64,000 nucleotides of DNA. It comes from an uncultured Flavobacteriales bacterium. Its GTDB lineage: Bacteria > Bacteroidota > Bacteroidia > Flavobacteriales_E > Vicingaceae. Below, one piece after another: positions 33,989 through 46,570 of this stretch (position 1 is its first letter; every line of letters begins with the position of its first letter). The stretch covers positions 1 to 64,000 of the forward strand of contig CAJQON010000019.1 of the NCBI GenBank assembly GCA_905479995.1. Reading direction: 5' to 3'. Made by a program: the position numbers and the translations under genes. A model generated the notes under the pieces. That model saw only the letters and a list, made by a program, of their open reading frames with translations, ran no database searches and was not told the origin of the DNA.

Positions 33989-35545
33989 ATGGAAAGAAAA
34001 GTAAGAGTAAGGTTTGCACCTAGTCCAACAGGACCATTACACATTGGAGGTGTTAGAACAGCATTGTACAATTATTTGTTTGCCAAAAAGCACGGTGGAG
34101 ATTTTTTGTTAAGAGTAGAAGATACCGATCAAACACGTTATGTAAAAGGCGCAGAAGATTATATTTTGGAAGCATTAAAATGGTGTGGAATAACGCCAGA
34201 TGAAGGCGTTGGTGTTGGAGGAGAGTATGGTCCTTACCGTCAATCGGAACGAAAAGAAGCAGGCATTTATAAAAAATATGTTGACCAATTGGTTGAATCT
34301 GGCAATGCATATTATGCATTTGATACGTCAGAAGAATTGGATCAAATGAGAGAGAATTTAAAGGCTGCGGGAGTAGCAGCTCCGCAATACAATGCGAACT
34401 CTCGTAATTCTATGAAAAACTCGTTAACCTTATCGGCAGAAGAAGTTCAGAAGCGTTTAGACGCTGGAGAACCACATGTGGTTCGAGTAAAAATTCCGAG
34501 AAATGAAGAAATAAAATTTCAAGATTTAATTAGAGGATGGGTAGTGGTGCATTCAGCAAATTTAGACGATAAAGTATTGTTTAAATCGGATGGGATGCCA
34601 ACCTACCATATGGCCAATGTAGTAGATGATTATATGATGAAAATTACACATGTAATTAGAGGGGAAGAATGGCTGCCTTCAGGACCATTGCACGTGTTGT
34701 TGTATCGTTTTTTAGGATGGGAAGATGTAATGCCAGAATTTGCACATTTGCCGTTAATATTAAAACCTGATGGGCATGGCAAGCTGAGTAAAAGAGATGG
34801 AGATCGTTTAGGGTTTCCTGTTTTTCCGATAGAATGGAAAGCACCAGATGGCGAAATTTCTTCTGGATATAGAGAAGCGGGATATTTTTCTGAAGCACAC
34901 ATCAACATGTTGGCATTTTTAGGATGGAACCCTGGAACTCCTCAAGAAATATTTTCGCTGGAAGGCTTAACAGAAGCATTTACTTTAGAAAGAGTTGGTA
35001 AATCTGGAGCAAAATTTGATCCAGATAAAACCAAGTGGTTTAACGAACAATATTTGAGGGCAAAAACAAATGAGGAATTAGCGCAATTGGTAAAACCTTT
35101 AGTAGAAGAAAAAGGGTATACTTATTCTAATGATGATTTTTTAGCCAGTGTTTGCGATTTAATGAAAGAGCGCGCAACATTTGTTCAAGATTTATTAAAC
35201 GACAACTATTTATTTGTCGCTCCTACAGCATATGATGAAAAAACCTTGCGTAAAAAATGGAAGGAAAATACACCTTCCATTATCAATGAGTTGAGGTTAA
35301 TTTTAGAGGGAATTAGTGATTTTAATTCAACCAATATTGAAACTGAATTTAAAGCATTTTTAGAACGAAATGAATTAGGATTTGGAGCAGTGTTACCAGG
35401 ATTTAGATTGTTAGTTACTGGTGCTGGAATGGGTCCATCAATGTTCGATATTTGTTCTTTACTAGGAAAAGAAGAGACTTTAGCCAGAATTGATTCTGGA
35501 TTGAACAAAGTTGGTCAGTTAAAAGAAGCCTTACAAAATGGGTAA
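33989..35545 (+). CDS. gltX: Glutamate--tRNA ligase
   Basis: A 518-residue class I synthetase that charges tRNA-Glu. The HIGH-type motif is PSPTGPLHIGGVRTALYNYL (from residue 10) and the KMSKS motif is GKLSKRDGDRLG (about 270). The discriminating arginine region DTDQTR and the anticodon-binding helical domain (from about 370) are present. Being discriminating or not cannot be told by eye. Its stop overlaps the start of folB by 8 bases, indicating a shared transcript. Confidence 0.97.
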   Translation: MERKVRVRFAPSPTGPLHIGGVRTALYNYLFAKKHGGDFLLRVEDTDQTRYVKGAEDYILEALKWCGITPDEGVGVGGEYGPYRQSERKEAGIYKKYVDQLVESGNAYYAFDTSEELDQMRENLKAAGVAAPQYNANSRNSMKNSLTLSAEEVQKRLDAGEPHVVRVKIPRNEEIKFQDLIRGWVVVHSANLDDKVLFKSDGMPTYHMANVVDDYMMKITHVIRGEEWLPSGPLHVLLYRFLGWEDVMPEFAHLPLILKPDGHGKLSKRDGDRLGFPVFPIEWKAPDGEISSGYREAGYFSEAHINMLAFLGWNPGTPQEIFSLEGLTEAFTLERVGKSGAKFDPDKTKWFNEQYLRAKTNEELAQLVKPLVEEKGYTYSNDDFLASVCDLMKERATFVQDLLNDNYLFVAPTAYDEKTLRKKWKENTPSIINELRLILEGISDFNSTNIETEFKAFLERNELGFGAVLPGFRLLVTGAGMGPSMFDICSLLGKEETLARIDSGLNKVGQLKEALQNG

Positions 35546-35909
35546 AATATTTGTTGAAGGAATAAAGATTTATGCCTACCACGGTTGCTTTAAAGAAGAG
35601 GCAATTATTGGTACCAATTTTTTAATTGATGTTGAGTTGGATGCCAATTTAAGTAAACCAGCAAATTCCGATAGCATAAATGATGCGGTTAATTACCAAG
35701 CTGTATTTACCGTTATTAAGCAGCAAATGGCCATTCGTTCAAATCTTTTAGAACATGTTGGTAAAAGAATAATCGAAACCCTATTTGATCAATTTGATGA
35801 GGTTGAAAATATTAGACTTAAAGTAGCCAAGTTAAATGTGCCACTTGGAGGGCATATTGAACAAACAGCTATTCAGTTTGATGTTAAGAAAGGAGAAGAA
35901 ATTAATTAG
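35538..35909 (+). CDS. folB: Dihydroneopterin aldolase
   Basis: A 123-residue enzyme of folate synthesis that converts 7,8-dihydroneopterin to 6-hydroxymethyl-dihydropterin and glycolaldehyde. The family signature IYAYHGCFKEEAIIGTNF includes the catalytic tyrosine and the glutamate E (FKEE). NYQAVFTVIKQQM and LKVAKLNVPLGGHIEQTAIQ, with the active-site lysine (VAKLN), are typical. It is the downstream partner of gltX (8-base overlap) and converges with the TPR gene, whose end it overlaps by 8 bases. Confidence 0.93.
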   Translation: MGKIFVEGIKIYAYHGCFKEEAIIGTNFLIDVELDANLSKPANSDSINDAVNYQAVFTVIKQQMAIRSNLLEHVGKRIIETLFDQFDEVENIRLKVAKLNVPLGGHIEQTAIQFDVKKGEEIN

Positions 35910-36588
35910 ACTTTTTGAAAATTGTCTTTAAAAAATTAAAGTACTCTTTTCGAGTTTCTTTATTTCTAAAAACATCTAGCATAACACGTCCAATAGAAGA
36001 TTCAGTTGGGTTTGCGTCAATTTTAGGTTGTTCGGCAACTACTTCTTTTTTTACTTCAGGTTCAACTTCTTTTTTTGCATCAGGATCGTAACCAGTTATT
36101 TCGTTACTTTTTTTAAACTTTTGTTGCGCTTGTTTCAGTTTTCCTTGTTTTTCTAACATTAAACCTAAATTATTGTAAGCAATGTCGTCTTTAGGATCGA
36201 GCTGAGTAGCTTTTTCGTAATCTTTTATAGCACCATCAATATCTAAATAACCACGTATGTAGGCTCTACTAGAATAGCGGTAGGAGTTTTCAGGTTCTAA
36301 TTCAACCGCTTTATTCATATCGTTTAAAGCAGTTTTATATTCTTTTAAATGAAAATAACTTACACCTCTTTCACTGTATAAATCAGCAGTATCTGGTAAT
36401 CTATTAATTAGGAGTGAAAGGTCATCTACAGATTTTTGAAATTGTTCTGTTTTTCGATAAGCTAAACCTCTAAAAAACAAGGCGTCTCCATGCTCTTTAT
36501 TATCTTTTAAAAACGAGGAAAATAGCGCTAGTGCTTCTTCAAACTTAGCAGCTTTAAATAATTCTTTACCTTTTTCTAGTTTGCTCAT
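35902..36588 (-). CDS. Tetratricopeptide repeat protein
   Basis: A 228-residue soluble protein with about five TPR units (residues 1-160): the AxF...ALxxY/F pattern recurs, e.g. KFEEALALFSSFLKDN, EQFQKSVDDLSLLI, KEYKTALNDMNKAVELEP and DIDGAIKDYEKATQLDPKDD. A lysine/glutamate/valine-rich linker follows and a short C-terminal helix VMLDVFRNKETRKEYFNFLK. No signal peptide. Probably a protein-binding scaffold of unknown partner. Its end overlaps folB. Confidence 0.88.
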   Translation of the reverse strand: MSKLEKGKELFKAAKFEEALALFSSFLKDNKEHGDALFFRGLAYRKTEQFQKSVDDLSLLINRLPDTADLYSERGVSYFHLKEYKTALNDMNKAVELEPENSYRYSSRAYIRGYLDIDGAIKDYEKATQLDPKDDIAYNNLGLMLEKQGKLKQAQQKFKKSNEITGYDPDAKKEVEPEVKKEVVAEQPKIDANPTESSIGRVMLDVFRNKETRKEYFNFLKTIFKKSN

Positions 36589-36664
36589 AATCTGTTGGTA
36601 AGTTGCGCCTACAAATGTACGAACTAAGCCACAGTTTTTTTAATTTAGAATTTCTAATTATTAA

Positions 36665-39842
<3,178 letters not shown>

Positions 39843-39846
<4 letters not shown>

Positions 39847-40337
39847 TTTTGTTGCTTTAATTCATCTTTGGTAACGAATTTTAAAGATATGGAATTAACA
39901 CAATGTCTGGTGTTTTTATCGGTAAAACCTTCTCCAGTAAAAACATGTCCTAAATGGCCGTTGCATTGTGCGCAAGTAATTTCAGTACGTCTTCCATCAG
40001 CATCAGTAACTTTTGTGACGCTACCTTCAATTTCATCATCAAAACTTGGCCAACCACAGTGCGATTCAAACTTATCTGCAGACGTATACAAAGGATTGTT
40101 ACATTGCTTGCAAATGTAAAAACCTTCGGCTTTGTGGTTGGTGTATTCACCTCTAAAAGCCCATTCAGTTCCTTTGTTTATAATCACTTCTTTTTCTTCT
40201 GCGGTGAGTTTATTTAGTTTCATTTCTTTTTTTGTATCGGTTTTGTCAGTAGTTGTTTTTTTCTCTTGGGCCATAGAACAGTGTGTACTTAATACTCCAA
40301 TTAAAAGGATGATAGTAACGTTAATAACTCTTATCAT
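39843..40337 (-). CDS. msrB: Peptide-methionine (R)-S-oxide reductase, exported
   Basis: A 164-residue repair enzyme that reduces methionine-R-sulfoxide in proteins. An N-terminal export signal ([20 protein letters not shown]) places it outside the cytoplasm; a cysteine at position 20 could be lipidated but STHC is a poor lipobox. Zinc cysteines CKQC and CAQC and the nucleophilic cysteine in [10 protein letters not shown] are intact. [14 protein letters not shown] and [13 protein letters not shown] are family hallmarks. It lies directly upstream of the class V aminotransferase. Confidence 0.95.
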
Positions 40338-40389
40338 GATGCAAATTTAAACAATGGTGTATTTTATTAACGAACAAACTGATTAAAAG

Positions 40390-40421
40390 TTGACTGCTAA
40401 ATGTTAAAAAAGCTAAATTTG
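40390..40421 (+). promoter_or_regulatory. Predicted promoter of the DUF4920 lipoprotein gene
   Basis: TTG at 40390-40392 and TAAATTTG at 40414-40421, spaced by 21 bases, match the -33 (TTG) and -7 (TAnnTTTG) elements. The ATG is 25 bases downstream. This is the best two-part promoter I found in the window. Confidence 0.65.
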
Positions 40422-40446
40422 TCAGCTAAACAACAAATCTGAATTT

Positions 40447-40962
40447 ATGATTAAATATATAGCAGCAAGTTTTCTTTTGATTTTAATGGCTTGTGGAAGT
40501 TCTGAAACAAAAGAAGTAAAAGAGATTATTGAGGAGGTAAACATAGAAATTACCAAACATGGAAATGATGTTTCGGAAGAAGGAGCAATTACTCCTGTTG
40601 AGTTTTTAGCAAAATTTAAAGGACAAGATTCATTGGAAGTAAAATTATCGGCTAACGTTATTGATGTGTGTGCGAAAAAAGGATGTTGGATGAACTTAGA
40701 TTTAGGAGATAAAAAGACCATGCGTGTTACCTTTTTAGATTATGGATTTTTTGTTCCTAAAGATGCTGCTGGAAAATTAGCAACCATTCAAGGTGTAGCG
40801 ACAATTGACACTACAGATGTAGCAACTTTAAAACATTATGCATCGGATGCTAATGCAACTCAAGAGGAAATTGATGCTATAACAGAACCAGAATATAATT
40901 ATGCTTTTGAAGCTACGGGAGTAATTATTAAGGAGGAAATATTATCTACTATTGAGCAATAA
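40447..40962 (+). CDS. DUF4920 lipoprotein
   Basis: A 171-residue lipoprotein: the signal is MIKYIAASFLLILMAC with cysteine 16 following LLILMA, a good lipobox. The domain contains VCAKKGCWMNLDLGDKKTMRVTFLDYGFFVPKDAAG, which matches the DUF4920 pattern as I remember it (C-x4-C plus MRV.F.DY.FFVP). The two cysteines suggest metal binding, as in some proteins of copper or heme handling, but this is a guess. The next gene starts close to or within its 3' end. Confidence 0.8.
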   Translation: MIKYIAASFLLILMACGSSETKEVKEIIEEVNIEITKHGNDVSEEGAITPVEFLAKFKGQDSLEVKLSANVIDVCAKKGCWMNLDLGDKKTMRVTFLDYGFFVPKDAAGKLATIQGVATIDTTDVATLKHYASDANATQEEIDAITEPEYNYAFEATGVIIKEEILSTIEQ

Positions 40963-40975
40963 TTGGTTAAATATA

Positions 40976-41419
40976 ATGTTCATTTTTCTTTTTGGGAGTT
41001 TATTGTTTTCGTGTGAAAATGGTGATGCAAACATTTCTGCAGAAGAACAGGTTGAACAAGAATTACAAGTTTCTGCAATAAACCCAAATGGAGATAGTGA
41101 GTTGGCGTTGTTAATGCGAAACATGCTAAATAATACAGATTCTTTAAAGCAATTAATTGTAAATGGTGAAGGAAATATTTCGGATGAATTTATTGCTGAA
41201 ATACAAAGAATACATGTGGCTATTCCAACCGACCCAACAGTAAAAACAGCTCAGTTTAGTGCTTATACCGATTTAATGATTAGTCAAGCTGAGGAATTAA
41301 AAAACGCTTCAGACAATAAAGCTGAAGCATTTAATTCATTGGTCAATCGATGTGTTGATTGCCATCAAGAGGTGTGTCCTGGTCCTATTAAAAGGATTAA
41401 AAAATTAACGATACATTAA
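40976..41419 (+). CDS. Lipoprotein with a CxxCH heme-binding motif
   Basis: A 147-residue predicted lipoprotein. The start is ATG 40976 (MFIFLFGSLLFSC, lipobox LFSC); a longer reading from TTG 40952 would overlap the preceding DUF4920 gene. The protein is mostly helical, with one CxxCH motif near the end in CVDCHQEVCPGPIKRIKKL, which fits a mono-heme c-type attachment site. It may be part of the same unit as the DUF4920 lipoprotein upstream. It converges with the elaA-like gene, sharing TTAA. Heme binding is inferred from the motif only. Confidence 0.72.
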   Translation: MFIFLFGSLLFSCENGDANISAEEQVEQELQVSAINPNGDSELALLMRNMLNNTDSLKQLIVNGEGNISDEFIAEIQRIHVAIPTDPTVKTAQFSAYTDLMISQAEELKNASDNKAEAFNSLVNRCVDCHQEVCPGPIKRIKKLTIH

Positions 41420-41868
41420 TCGCATAACATTTCAATGTGAGGAATATCATCTTCTAGGTACATTGCTCCAACTTGTTTAAAACCATGTTTGCCATAGTAG
41501 TTTAGTAAGTATTCTTGAGCTGAAATTCTAATGGCTTCTTTTCCATATTGGTTTTCAATAAATTTAAACGTTTCTATCATCATTTGATCGGCAATGCCTT
41601 TTCCTCGCGCTTCTTTTTTAATGGCTACTCTTCCAATAGAAATTTCATCGTAAGAAACTCCTTTAGGTAAAACTCGGCTCACGGCAATGATAGTCCCGTT
41701 TTCGTTTCGTCCAAAAAGATGGTAAGATAATCTATCTTTTTCATCAACTTCTTGATAAGGACAATCTTGTTCTACTACAAATATTTCTGTTCTTAAATAC
41801 AGTAACTCAAAATATTCGTTGGCTGTTAAGTCTTTAAAATGTTTGGTTTCCCATGTTATTTTCTCCAT
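41416..41868 (-). CDS. GNAT N-acetyltransferase, ElaA family
   Basis: A 150-residue acetyltransferase of the ElaA type. The N-terminus ITWETKHFKDLTANEYFELLYLRTEIFVVEQ is typical of ElaA, with CPYQEVDEKD following. The acetyl-CoA binding signature is RVAIKKEARGKGIADQM (R/Q-x-x-G-x-G/A). The substrate is unknown. Its start overlaps the recQ end by 13 bases, so it is translated from the recQ transcript. Confidence 0.92.
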   Translation of the reverse strand: MEKITWETKHFKDLTANEYFELLYLRTEIFVVEQDCPYQEVDEKDRLSYHLFGRNENGTIIAVSRVLPKGVSYDEISIGRVAIKKEARGKGIADQMMIETFKFIENQYGKEAIRISAQEYLLNYYGKHGFKQVGAMYLEDDIPHIEMLCD

Positions 41869-43760
41869 TCCAATAGGTTGTCTTTGTTGCTAATTAGTTT
41901 ATTGTTTTCCAATAACCATTGAATTACTTTAATGGTTTTGTCTTCTCTTATGTTGTCAATTTTATTTACCAATTGAGTCATTGGTAAAGGTTCTTTGCCA
42001 ACTATTTTTTTAATTTGATCAGATACGCTACTAAATTCCAAGTCGCTCAAATCGAGTTTGTTTCTTTCCAAGCAAACATCACAAACTCCACATCTATATA
42101 TATCTTCTTCACCAAAATAATTGAGTAAAATTTCACTTCTACATTTGTGTTTGGTACCCGAATAAAAAATGACACTCTCCATTTTTTTTATAGCAATTTC
42201 TCTTCTGTCGTGGTAATGTTGAGGTGATATTCTTACATTTTCTATGGCAAGTCGTTCGGTAAGGTAAGTTAATTGAGGGTCTCTAGTTTGGGGTAGGTAA
42301 CTAATTACTTCTAATTTGTTTAAATAGTTCAACATTTGCACAACTTTGTCTTTGCTAATCTTTAGTCTTTTGGCCAATTCAAACTCGTCAATTTTCACAA
42401 AATTCTCAAAAGGAGCTTGGTAAGACCTTAAAATTGTTTTAATGAATAAATCGAATTTTTTATTTTTTACTTGAAAAACATAGAGGTCTTCTTTTTGAAT
42501 TTCAAATTTTATTCGAGAAGGATTGTGAGTAGTTTCTGATAGGTAGAGATAGCCCTCTTTTTCTAAAAATTTAATACAGTTAAATACTGTGAATACAGGT
42601 AAGTTATAGCGTTGGCCAAATTCAATAATATTAAAATTATAGCTTTCATTAAATGCGCTTCCTACTGGTATTTGGTAAAAATTAGCAAGCGCCTGATAAA
42701 CTTGTTTAATGGTTTTTATTTCAGGGAAACTACTTACTATTCGTTTTTCCAACTCTGTTCTATCTGCATTTTCAACCAATAAAACTGCATAAGCTTTTTC
42801 CTCATCTCTACCAGCTCTTCCTGCTTCCTGAAAGTAGGCTTCTAAGGAGTCTGGCAAATCCATGTGGACAACAGTTCGCACATCGGGTTTGTCTATTCCC
42901 ATTCCAAAAGCATTGGTAGACACAATAACTCGAGTTATATTATTGATCCAATTGTACTGTTTTGAGTTCCGTTCTTCGTGTGTTAATCCTGCATGATAAT
43001 AGTCGGCACTAATTCCATTCTTCAATAAAAAACTAGCTACTTCTTTGGTTCGTTTTCGACTTCTTACATAGACTACTGAAGTGCCGGAAATGTTATTGAG
43101 TATTTTCAATAGTTTACCAGACTTATCTTCTTCGTTTAAAACCGCATAGGCTAAGTTTTTTCGTTCAAAGCTTTTTTGTAAAACATGTTCAGTTTTAAAT
43201 TTTAGTTGTTTTTGAATGTCTATAACAACATTTGGAGTTGCTGTGGCGGTTAGCGCTAAAAAAGGAACGTCTGGTTTTAATTCTTTTAATTGGGCAATGT
43301 TTAAATAAGCAGGTCTAAAATCATATCCCCACTGCGATACACAGTGTGATTCATCAACTGCTATTAGATTTACATTCATTTTTTTAAAACGCTCTCTAAA
43401 AAGTTCGGTTGTTATTCTTTCTGGCGAAACATATAAAAACTTAATGTTTCCGTAAACACAGTTGTCTAGTGTAATATCAATTTCGCGTTTCGTCATTCCC
43501 GAATAAATGGCAACTGCTTTAATGTCTCTTTTAATCAGATTGTCAACTTGATCTTTCATTAAAGCAATAAGTGGGGAAACAACTATGCATATTCCCTCCA
43601 TTGCTATGGCGGGTACCTGAAAACAAAGAGATTTTCCACCTCCAGTTGGCAGTAAAGCCAAGGTGTCTTTCCCCGAAATAGAAGCATTAATAATGTCTTC
43701 TTGTAACGGTCGAAAAGTGGAATAACCCCAATATTTTAGTAGAATTTTATGGATGTCCAT
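41856..43760 (-). CDS. recQ: ATP-dependent DNA helicase RecQ
   Basis: A 634-residue SF2 3'-5' helicase. Walker A is LLPTGGGKSLCFQVPA, the Walker B region is VDESHCVSQWGYDFRPAY with the aromatic-rich loop, and GMGIDKPDVRTVVHMDLPDS, QEAGRAGRDE are motifs V-VI. A winged-helix RQC domain and a zinc-binding set (HKCRSEILLNYF ... CGVCDVC) follow. I do not see a convincing HRDC domain at the C-terminus. It acts in recombination and fork repair. Its 3' end overlaps elaA. Confidence 0.96.
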   Translation of the reverse strand: MDIHKILLKYWGYSTFRPLQEDIINASISGKDTLALLPTGGGKSLCFQVPAIAMEGICIVVSPLIALMKDQVDNLIKRDIKAVAIYSGMTKREIDITLDNCVYGNIKFLYVSPERITTELFRERFKKMNVNLIAVDESHCVSQWGYDFRPAYLNIAQLKELKPDVPFLALTATATPNVVIDIQKQLKFKTEHVLQKSFERKNLAYAVLNEEDKSGKLLKILNNISGTSVVYVRSRKRTKEVASFLLKNGISADYYHAGLTHEERNSKQYNWINNITRVIVSTNAFGMGIDKPDVRTVVHMDLPDSLEAYFQEAGRAGRDEEKAYAVLLVENADRTELEKRIVSSFPEIKTIKQVYQALANFYQIPVGSAFNESYNFNIIEFGQRYNLPVFTVFNCIKFLEKEGYLYLSETTHNPSRIKFEIQKEDLYVFQVKNKKFDLFIKTILRSYQAPFENFVKIDEFELAKRLKISKDKVVQMLNYLNKLEVISYLPQTRDPQLTYLTERLAIENVRISPQHYHDRREIAIKKMESVIFYSGTKHKCRSEILLNYFGEEDIYRCGVCDVCLERNKLDLSDLEFSSVSDQIKKIVGKEPLPMTQLVNKIDNIREDKTIKVIQWLLENNKLISNKDNLLEWRK

Positions 43761-43860
43761 GGTTAACTAATCTGCAGATAGTTAAAATTACAATTTTAAC
43801 CTTACTTAATTGCCTAAGCATTTAATTACTCAATTAGTTTTTATAATTTTACATGTACAG

Positions 43861-44886
43861 ATGAATACATTTACAGCATTTATAAAATTAATTAGATTAC
43901 CGAACTTATTAATTGTAGCATTAACTCAATATGTAATGAGGTATGCTATTATTAATGGTATACTAATGTCTATTCCTAATGGAATTGAAATTGAGTTGTT
44001 GATGAGCGATTTAGATTTTTTTCTATTGAGTTTATCTACCGTTATGATTGCTGCAGCTGGTTATATTATTAATGATTATTTTGATGTTAAAGTAGATCGG
44101 GTAAATCGTCCAGGAACCATAATTGTTGGGAAATACATTAAACGGAGAATAGCAATGGGAGCTCATATTGTGATTAGTTCTATTGCTGTATTAATTGGAG
44201 GTTATTTGGCGTATCAGTTAGGGAATTACAAATTAGTATCAATTCAAGTTTTGTCGGTTGGAGCATTGTGGTATTATTCTACAGTATTTAAAAAACAAGT
44301 TTTGGTAGGCAATGTTATTGTGGCTTTATTAGCGGCTATGGTTCCTTTTGTGGCAGGATTATATGAGTTGATATTACAACATGCTAGTGTAGATTCGACT
44401 GTGAATAGTTTGTTGTTTCAAATAGGATCAAACGCTTCTTTTGAAGAGGTTAGGTTTGATTTTTTACAGGTGTTAAGTAATTGTATGGTCTGGATATTGG
44501 GCTTTGCTCTCTTTGCTTTTTTGAGTACAATGGTGAGAGAAATTATTAAGGACATTGAAGATTATGAAGGAGACAAAAAGTATTATAGCAATACTTTGGT
44601 GGTTGTTTATGGAAAGAGAGTTGCGGCAATTGTTGCTCAAGTATTTGGAGTGATTATGATAGCGTTAATTGGGTATTTACAATATCAGCAACTAATGAAT
44701 AAAGATATGGGTTCTTTTATGTACTTCTTGTTTACTGTTCAATTGCCAATGGCTTATGTGGTATATAAGTTACAAACGGATACTCAAAAAGAAGATTTTT
44801 CCAAACTAAGTAAATATACCAAGCTAATTATGCTTTCGGGAATAGTGTATTCCTTGTACTTTTATTATACTACTATCAATGCTTAG
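43861..44886 (+). CDS. UbiA-type prenyltransferase
   Basis: A 341-residue integral membrane prenyltransferase with about 8-9 helices. The first aspartate-rich motif is NDYFDVKVDRVNRP, the second DIEDYEGDKKYYSNT, both intact for Mg-diphosphate binding. The family includes geranylgeranylglycerol-phosphate, menaquinone and heme O synthases; some Bacteroidota members are annotated as geranylgeranylglycerol-phosphate geranylgeranyltransferase, but the true acceptor is unclear. Start at ATG 43861; an upstream TTG at 43810 would add 17 residues that do not look conserved. The maf gene overlaps its stop by 8 bases. Confidence 0.9.
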   Translation: MNTFTAFIKLIRLPNLLIVALTQYVMRYAIINGILMSIPNGIEIELLMSDLDFFLLSLSTVMIAAAGYIINDYFDVKVDRVNRPGTIIVGKYIKRRIAMGAHIVISSIAVLIGGYLAYQLGNYKLVSIQVLSVGALWYYSTVFKKQVLVGNVIVALLAAMVPFVAGLYELILQHASVDSTVNSLLFQIGSNASFEEVRFDFLQVLSNCMVWILGFALFAFLSTMVREIIKDIEDYEGDKKYYSNTLVVVYGKRVAAIVAQVFGVIMIALIGYLQYQQLMNKDMGSFMYFLFTVQLPMAYVVYKLQTDTQKEDFSKLSKYTKLIMLSGIVYSLYFYYTTINA

Positions 44887-45454
44887 TAAATCCAGTAAAA
44901 ATGTCATACTTGCATCTAAATCACCTAGAAGACAAGAGCTACTCAAGGAATTAGTGCCTACTTTTGAAATTAGAACAAAAGACGTAGAAGAAATTTATCC
45001 TCCTGATTTAAAAAAAGAACAAGTAGCAATATTTTTGAGTGAACTTAAAGCTGAAGCCTTTAAAGAAGAACTAAAACCAAACGATTTAATTATTACTTCT
45101 GACACCATTGTTTGTTTGGAAGATAGAATTATTGGTAAACCTAAAGATAGAGAAGATGCTTTTCACATGCTAAGTGATTTATCCGGAAACATGCATGAAG
45201 TGGTAACTGCTGTAACGTTAATGTCTACTGACAAAACCGTTACGTTTTATGATGTAACAGAAGTTTACTTTAAGGTGTTGTCCAATTATGAAATAGATTA
45301 TTACATTAATAATTATGAGCCTTATGATAAGGCTGGGAGTTATGGTGTTCAGGAGTGGATTGGTTACATTGCCATAGAAAAAATGGTAGGTTCATATTAC
45401 AATGTAATGGGATTACCAGTTAAAAAATTGTATGAGGCTTTAGAGGAGTTTTAG
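44879..45454 (+). CDS. Maf nucleotide pyrophosphatase
   Basis: A 191-residue Maf family enzyme, which hydrolyses (d)NTPs including modified bases to the monophosphate. Motifs: ASKSPRRQELL, SDTIVCLEDRIIGKPKDREDA and YDKAGSYGVQEW, with intact S-R-R, D, E, K residues. The pattern fits the dTTP/UTP-specific (YhdE-type) group. It overlaps the UbiA gene by 8 bases and shares the bases TTAG with the convergent YCF48-like gene. Confidence 0.94.
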   Translation: MLSKSSKNVILASKSPRRQELLKELVPTFEIRTKDVEEIYPPDLKKEQVAIFLSELKAEAFKEELKPNDLIITSDTIVCLEDRIIGKPKDREDAFHMLSDLSGNMHEVVTAVTLMSTDKTVTFYDVTEVYFKVLSNYEIDYYINNYEPYDKAGSYGVQEWIGYIAIEKMVGSYYNVMGLPVKKLYEALEEF

Positions 45455-46482
45455 TTTCCTTGAGTGGTTGTACGAAGAATATGTGCTTTACCCTCTTTCG
45501 GATAAGAATTTTGATTGCCAGCTGCGATTATGGTATAATTATCAATGATGTATAGTGTGTGTAAAGGCATGAAATCACATGTGTAGTTAACACTCCAGTT
45601 AACACCACCATCATTAGTTTTTAATATTTCACCTTTAATTGAGGCCGAAGGATTATTGTTTGATAATACTGCAAACCCAGTTTGTGAGTTAATAAATTTA
45701 ATGTCATTGATTTTAAAATTATTTGACGAATACATTAGAGACCAATTTTGTCCTAGGTCCGATGTTTTAAGAATACCATCTTTACTAGCAGCCATTATAG
45801 TATTCTGATTAATAATATCAACGGCATATATCTGATTGAGTGTGTGATTATATATTGTATCCCAAGTTGTCCATAAATTGGTCGTTTTGGTTATCATTCC
45901 ACCTTGACCACCTGATATAATATAATTGCTATCTATTGCTGAAAAATCCCCATAAGAGCCAGTATTAGGTAGACTATTCCATGTATTCCCTCCGTCATGT
46001 GAAATGTCAAATCCAATTATGATATGATTTGAATCAATAATAATAGAGGAAGAACCTCCGTTAATACTGATCATGTTCCAAGTCTGTCCACCATCATTAG
46101 TTTCTTGCACAGCTGGACCACCACAAGAATAAGAAACAAGCCCTTTGTTTATATTAATAAAGTCTATTGTACTTGGAAAACTAGGAAAACCGCATCCAAA
46201 GCCCTTAAAGTATGACCAGGTTTCGCCTCCGTTAGTTGTTTTATAAACAAAATTTGAGGCATCAAAATATTGCCAATAACCACATAAATAACCTGTGTTG
46301 TTATCAATAAAAGTGATATCTGTTATTTCCGAGTTGATAAAGGAATAGCCTCCAATTTCACTAGAAAGTGAATTTATAGGTACTTTATTCCAATTAGTAG
46401 AAAATAGCCTGCCATCCTCCTTGTCCTTTTTACATCCAAAGAATAAAGTAGTAATAATGAGTAAGATGAGATAGCGTTTCAC
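45451..46482 (-). CDS. Lipoprotein with Asp-box (YCF48/BNR-like) beta-propeller
   Basis: A 343-residue lipoprotein with signal MKRYLILLIITTLFFGC and cysteine 17. The rest is a beta-propeller with Asp-box repeats: TTNGGETWSYF, TNDGGQTWNMI, SHDGGNTWNSL, TSDLGQNWSLM, TNDGGVNWSVN. Such domains (YCF48-like, BNR) serve as scaffolds in surface proteins. The start is GTG at 46482. No sorting domain. The function is unknown. Confidence 0.82.
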   Translation of the reverse strand: MKRYLILLIITTLFFGCKKDKEDGRLFSTNWNKVPINSLSSEIGGYSFINSEITDITFIDNNTGYLCGYWQYFDASNFVYKTTNGGETWSYFKGFGCGFPSFPSTIDFININKGLVSYSCGGPAVQETNDGGQTWNMISINGGSSSIIIDSNHIIIGFDISHDGGNTWNSLPNTGSYGDFSAIDSNYIISGGQGGMITKTTNLWTTWDTIYNHTLNQIYAVDIINQNTIMAASKDGILKTSDLGQNWSLMYSSNNFKINDIKFINSQTGFAVLSNNNPSASIKGEILKTNDGGVNWSVNYTCDFMPLHTLYIIDNYTIIAAGNQNSYPKEGKAHILRTTTQGN

Positions 46483-46570
46483 ATGACTAAAGTAACAAAA
46501 TTTTAGTAGAAACTTTTCCTTTTGAATTGAATTAAAAGAAGATTCGGCTTAGGCTTTTAATAACTTGTAC

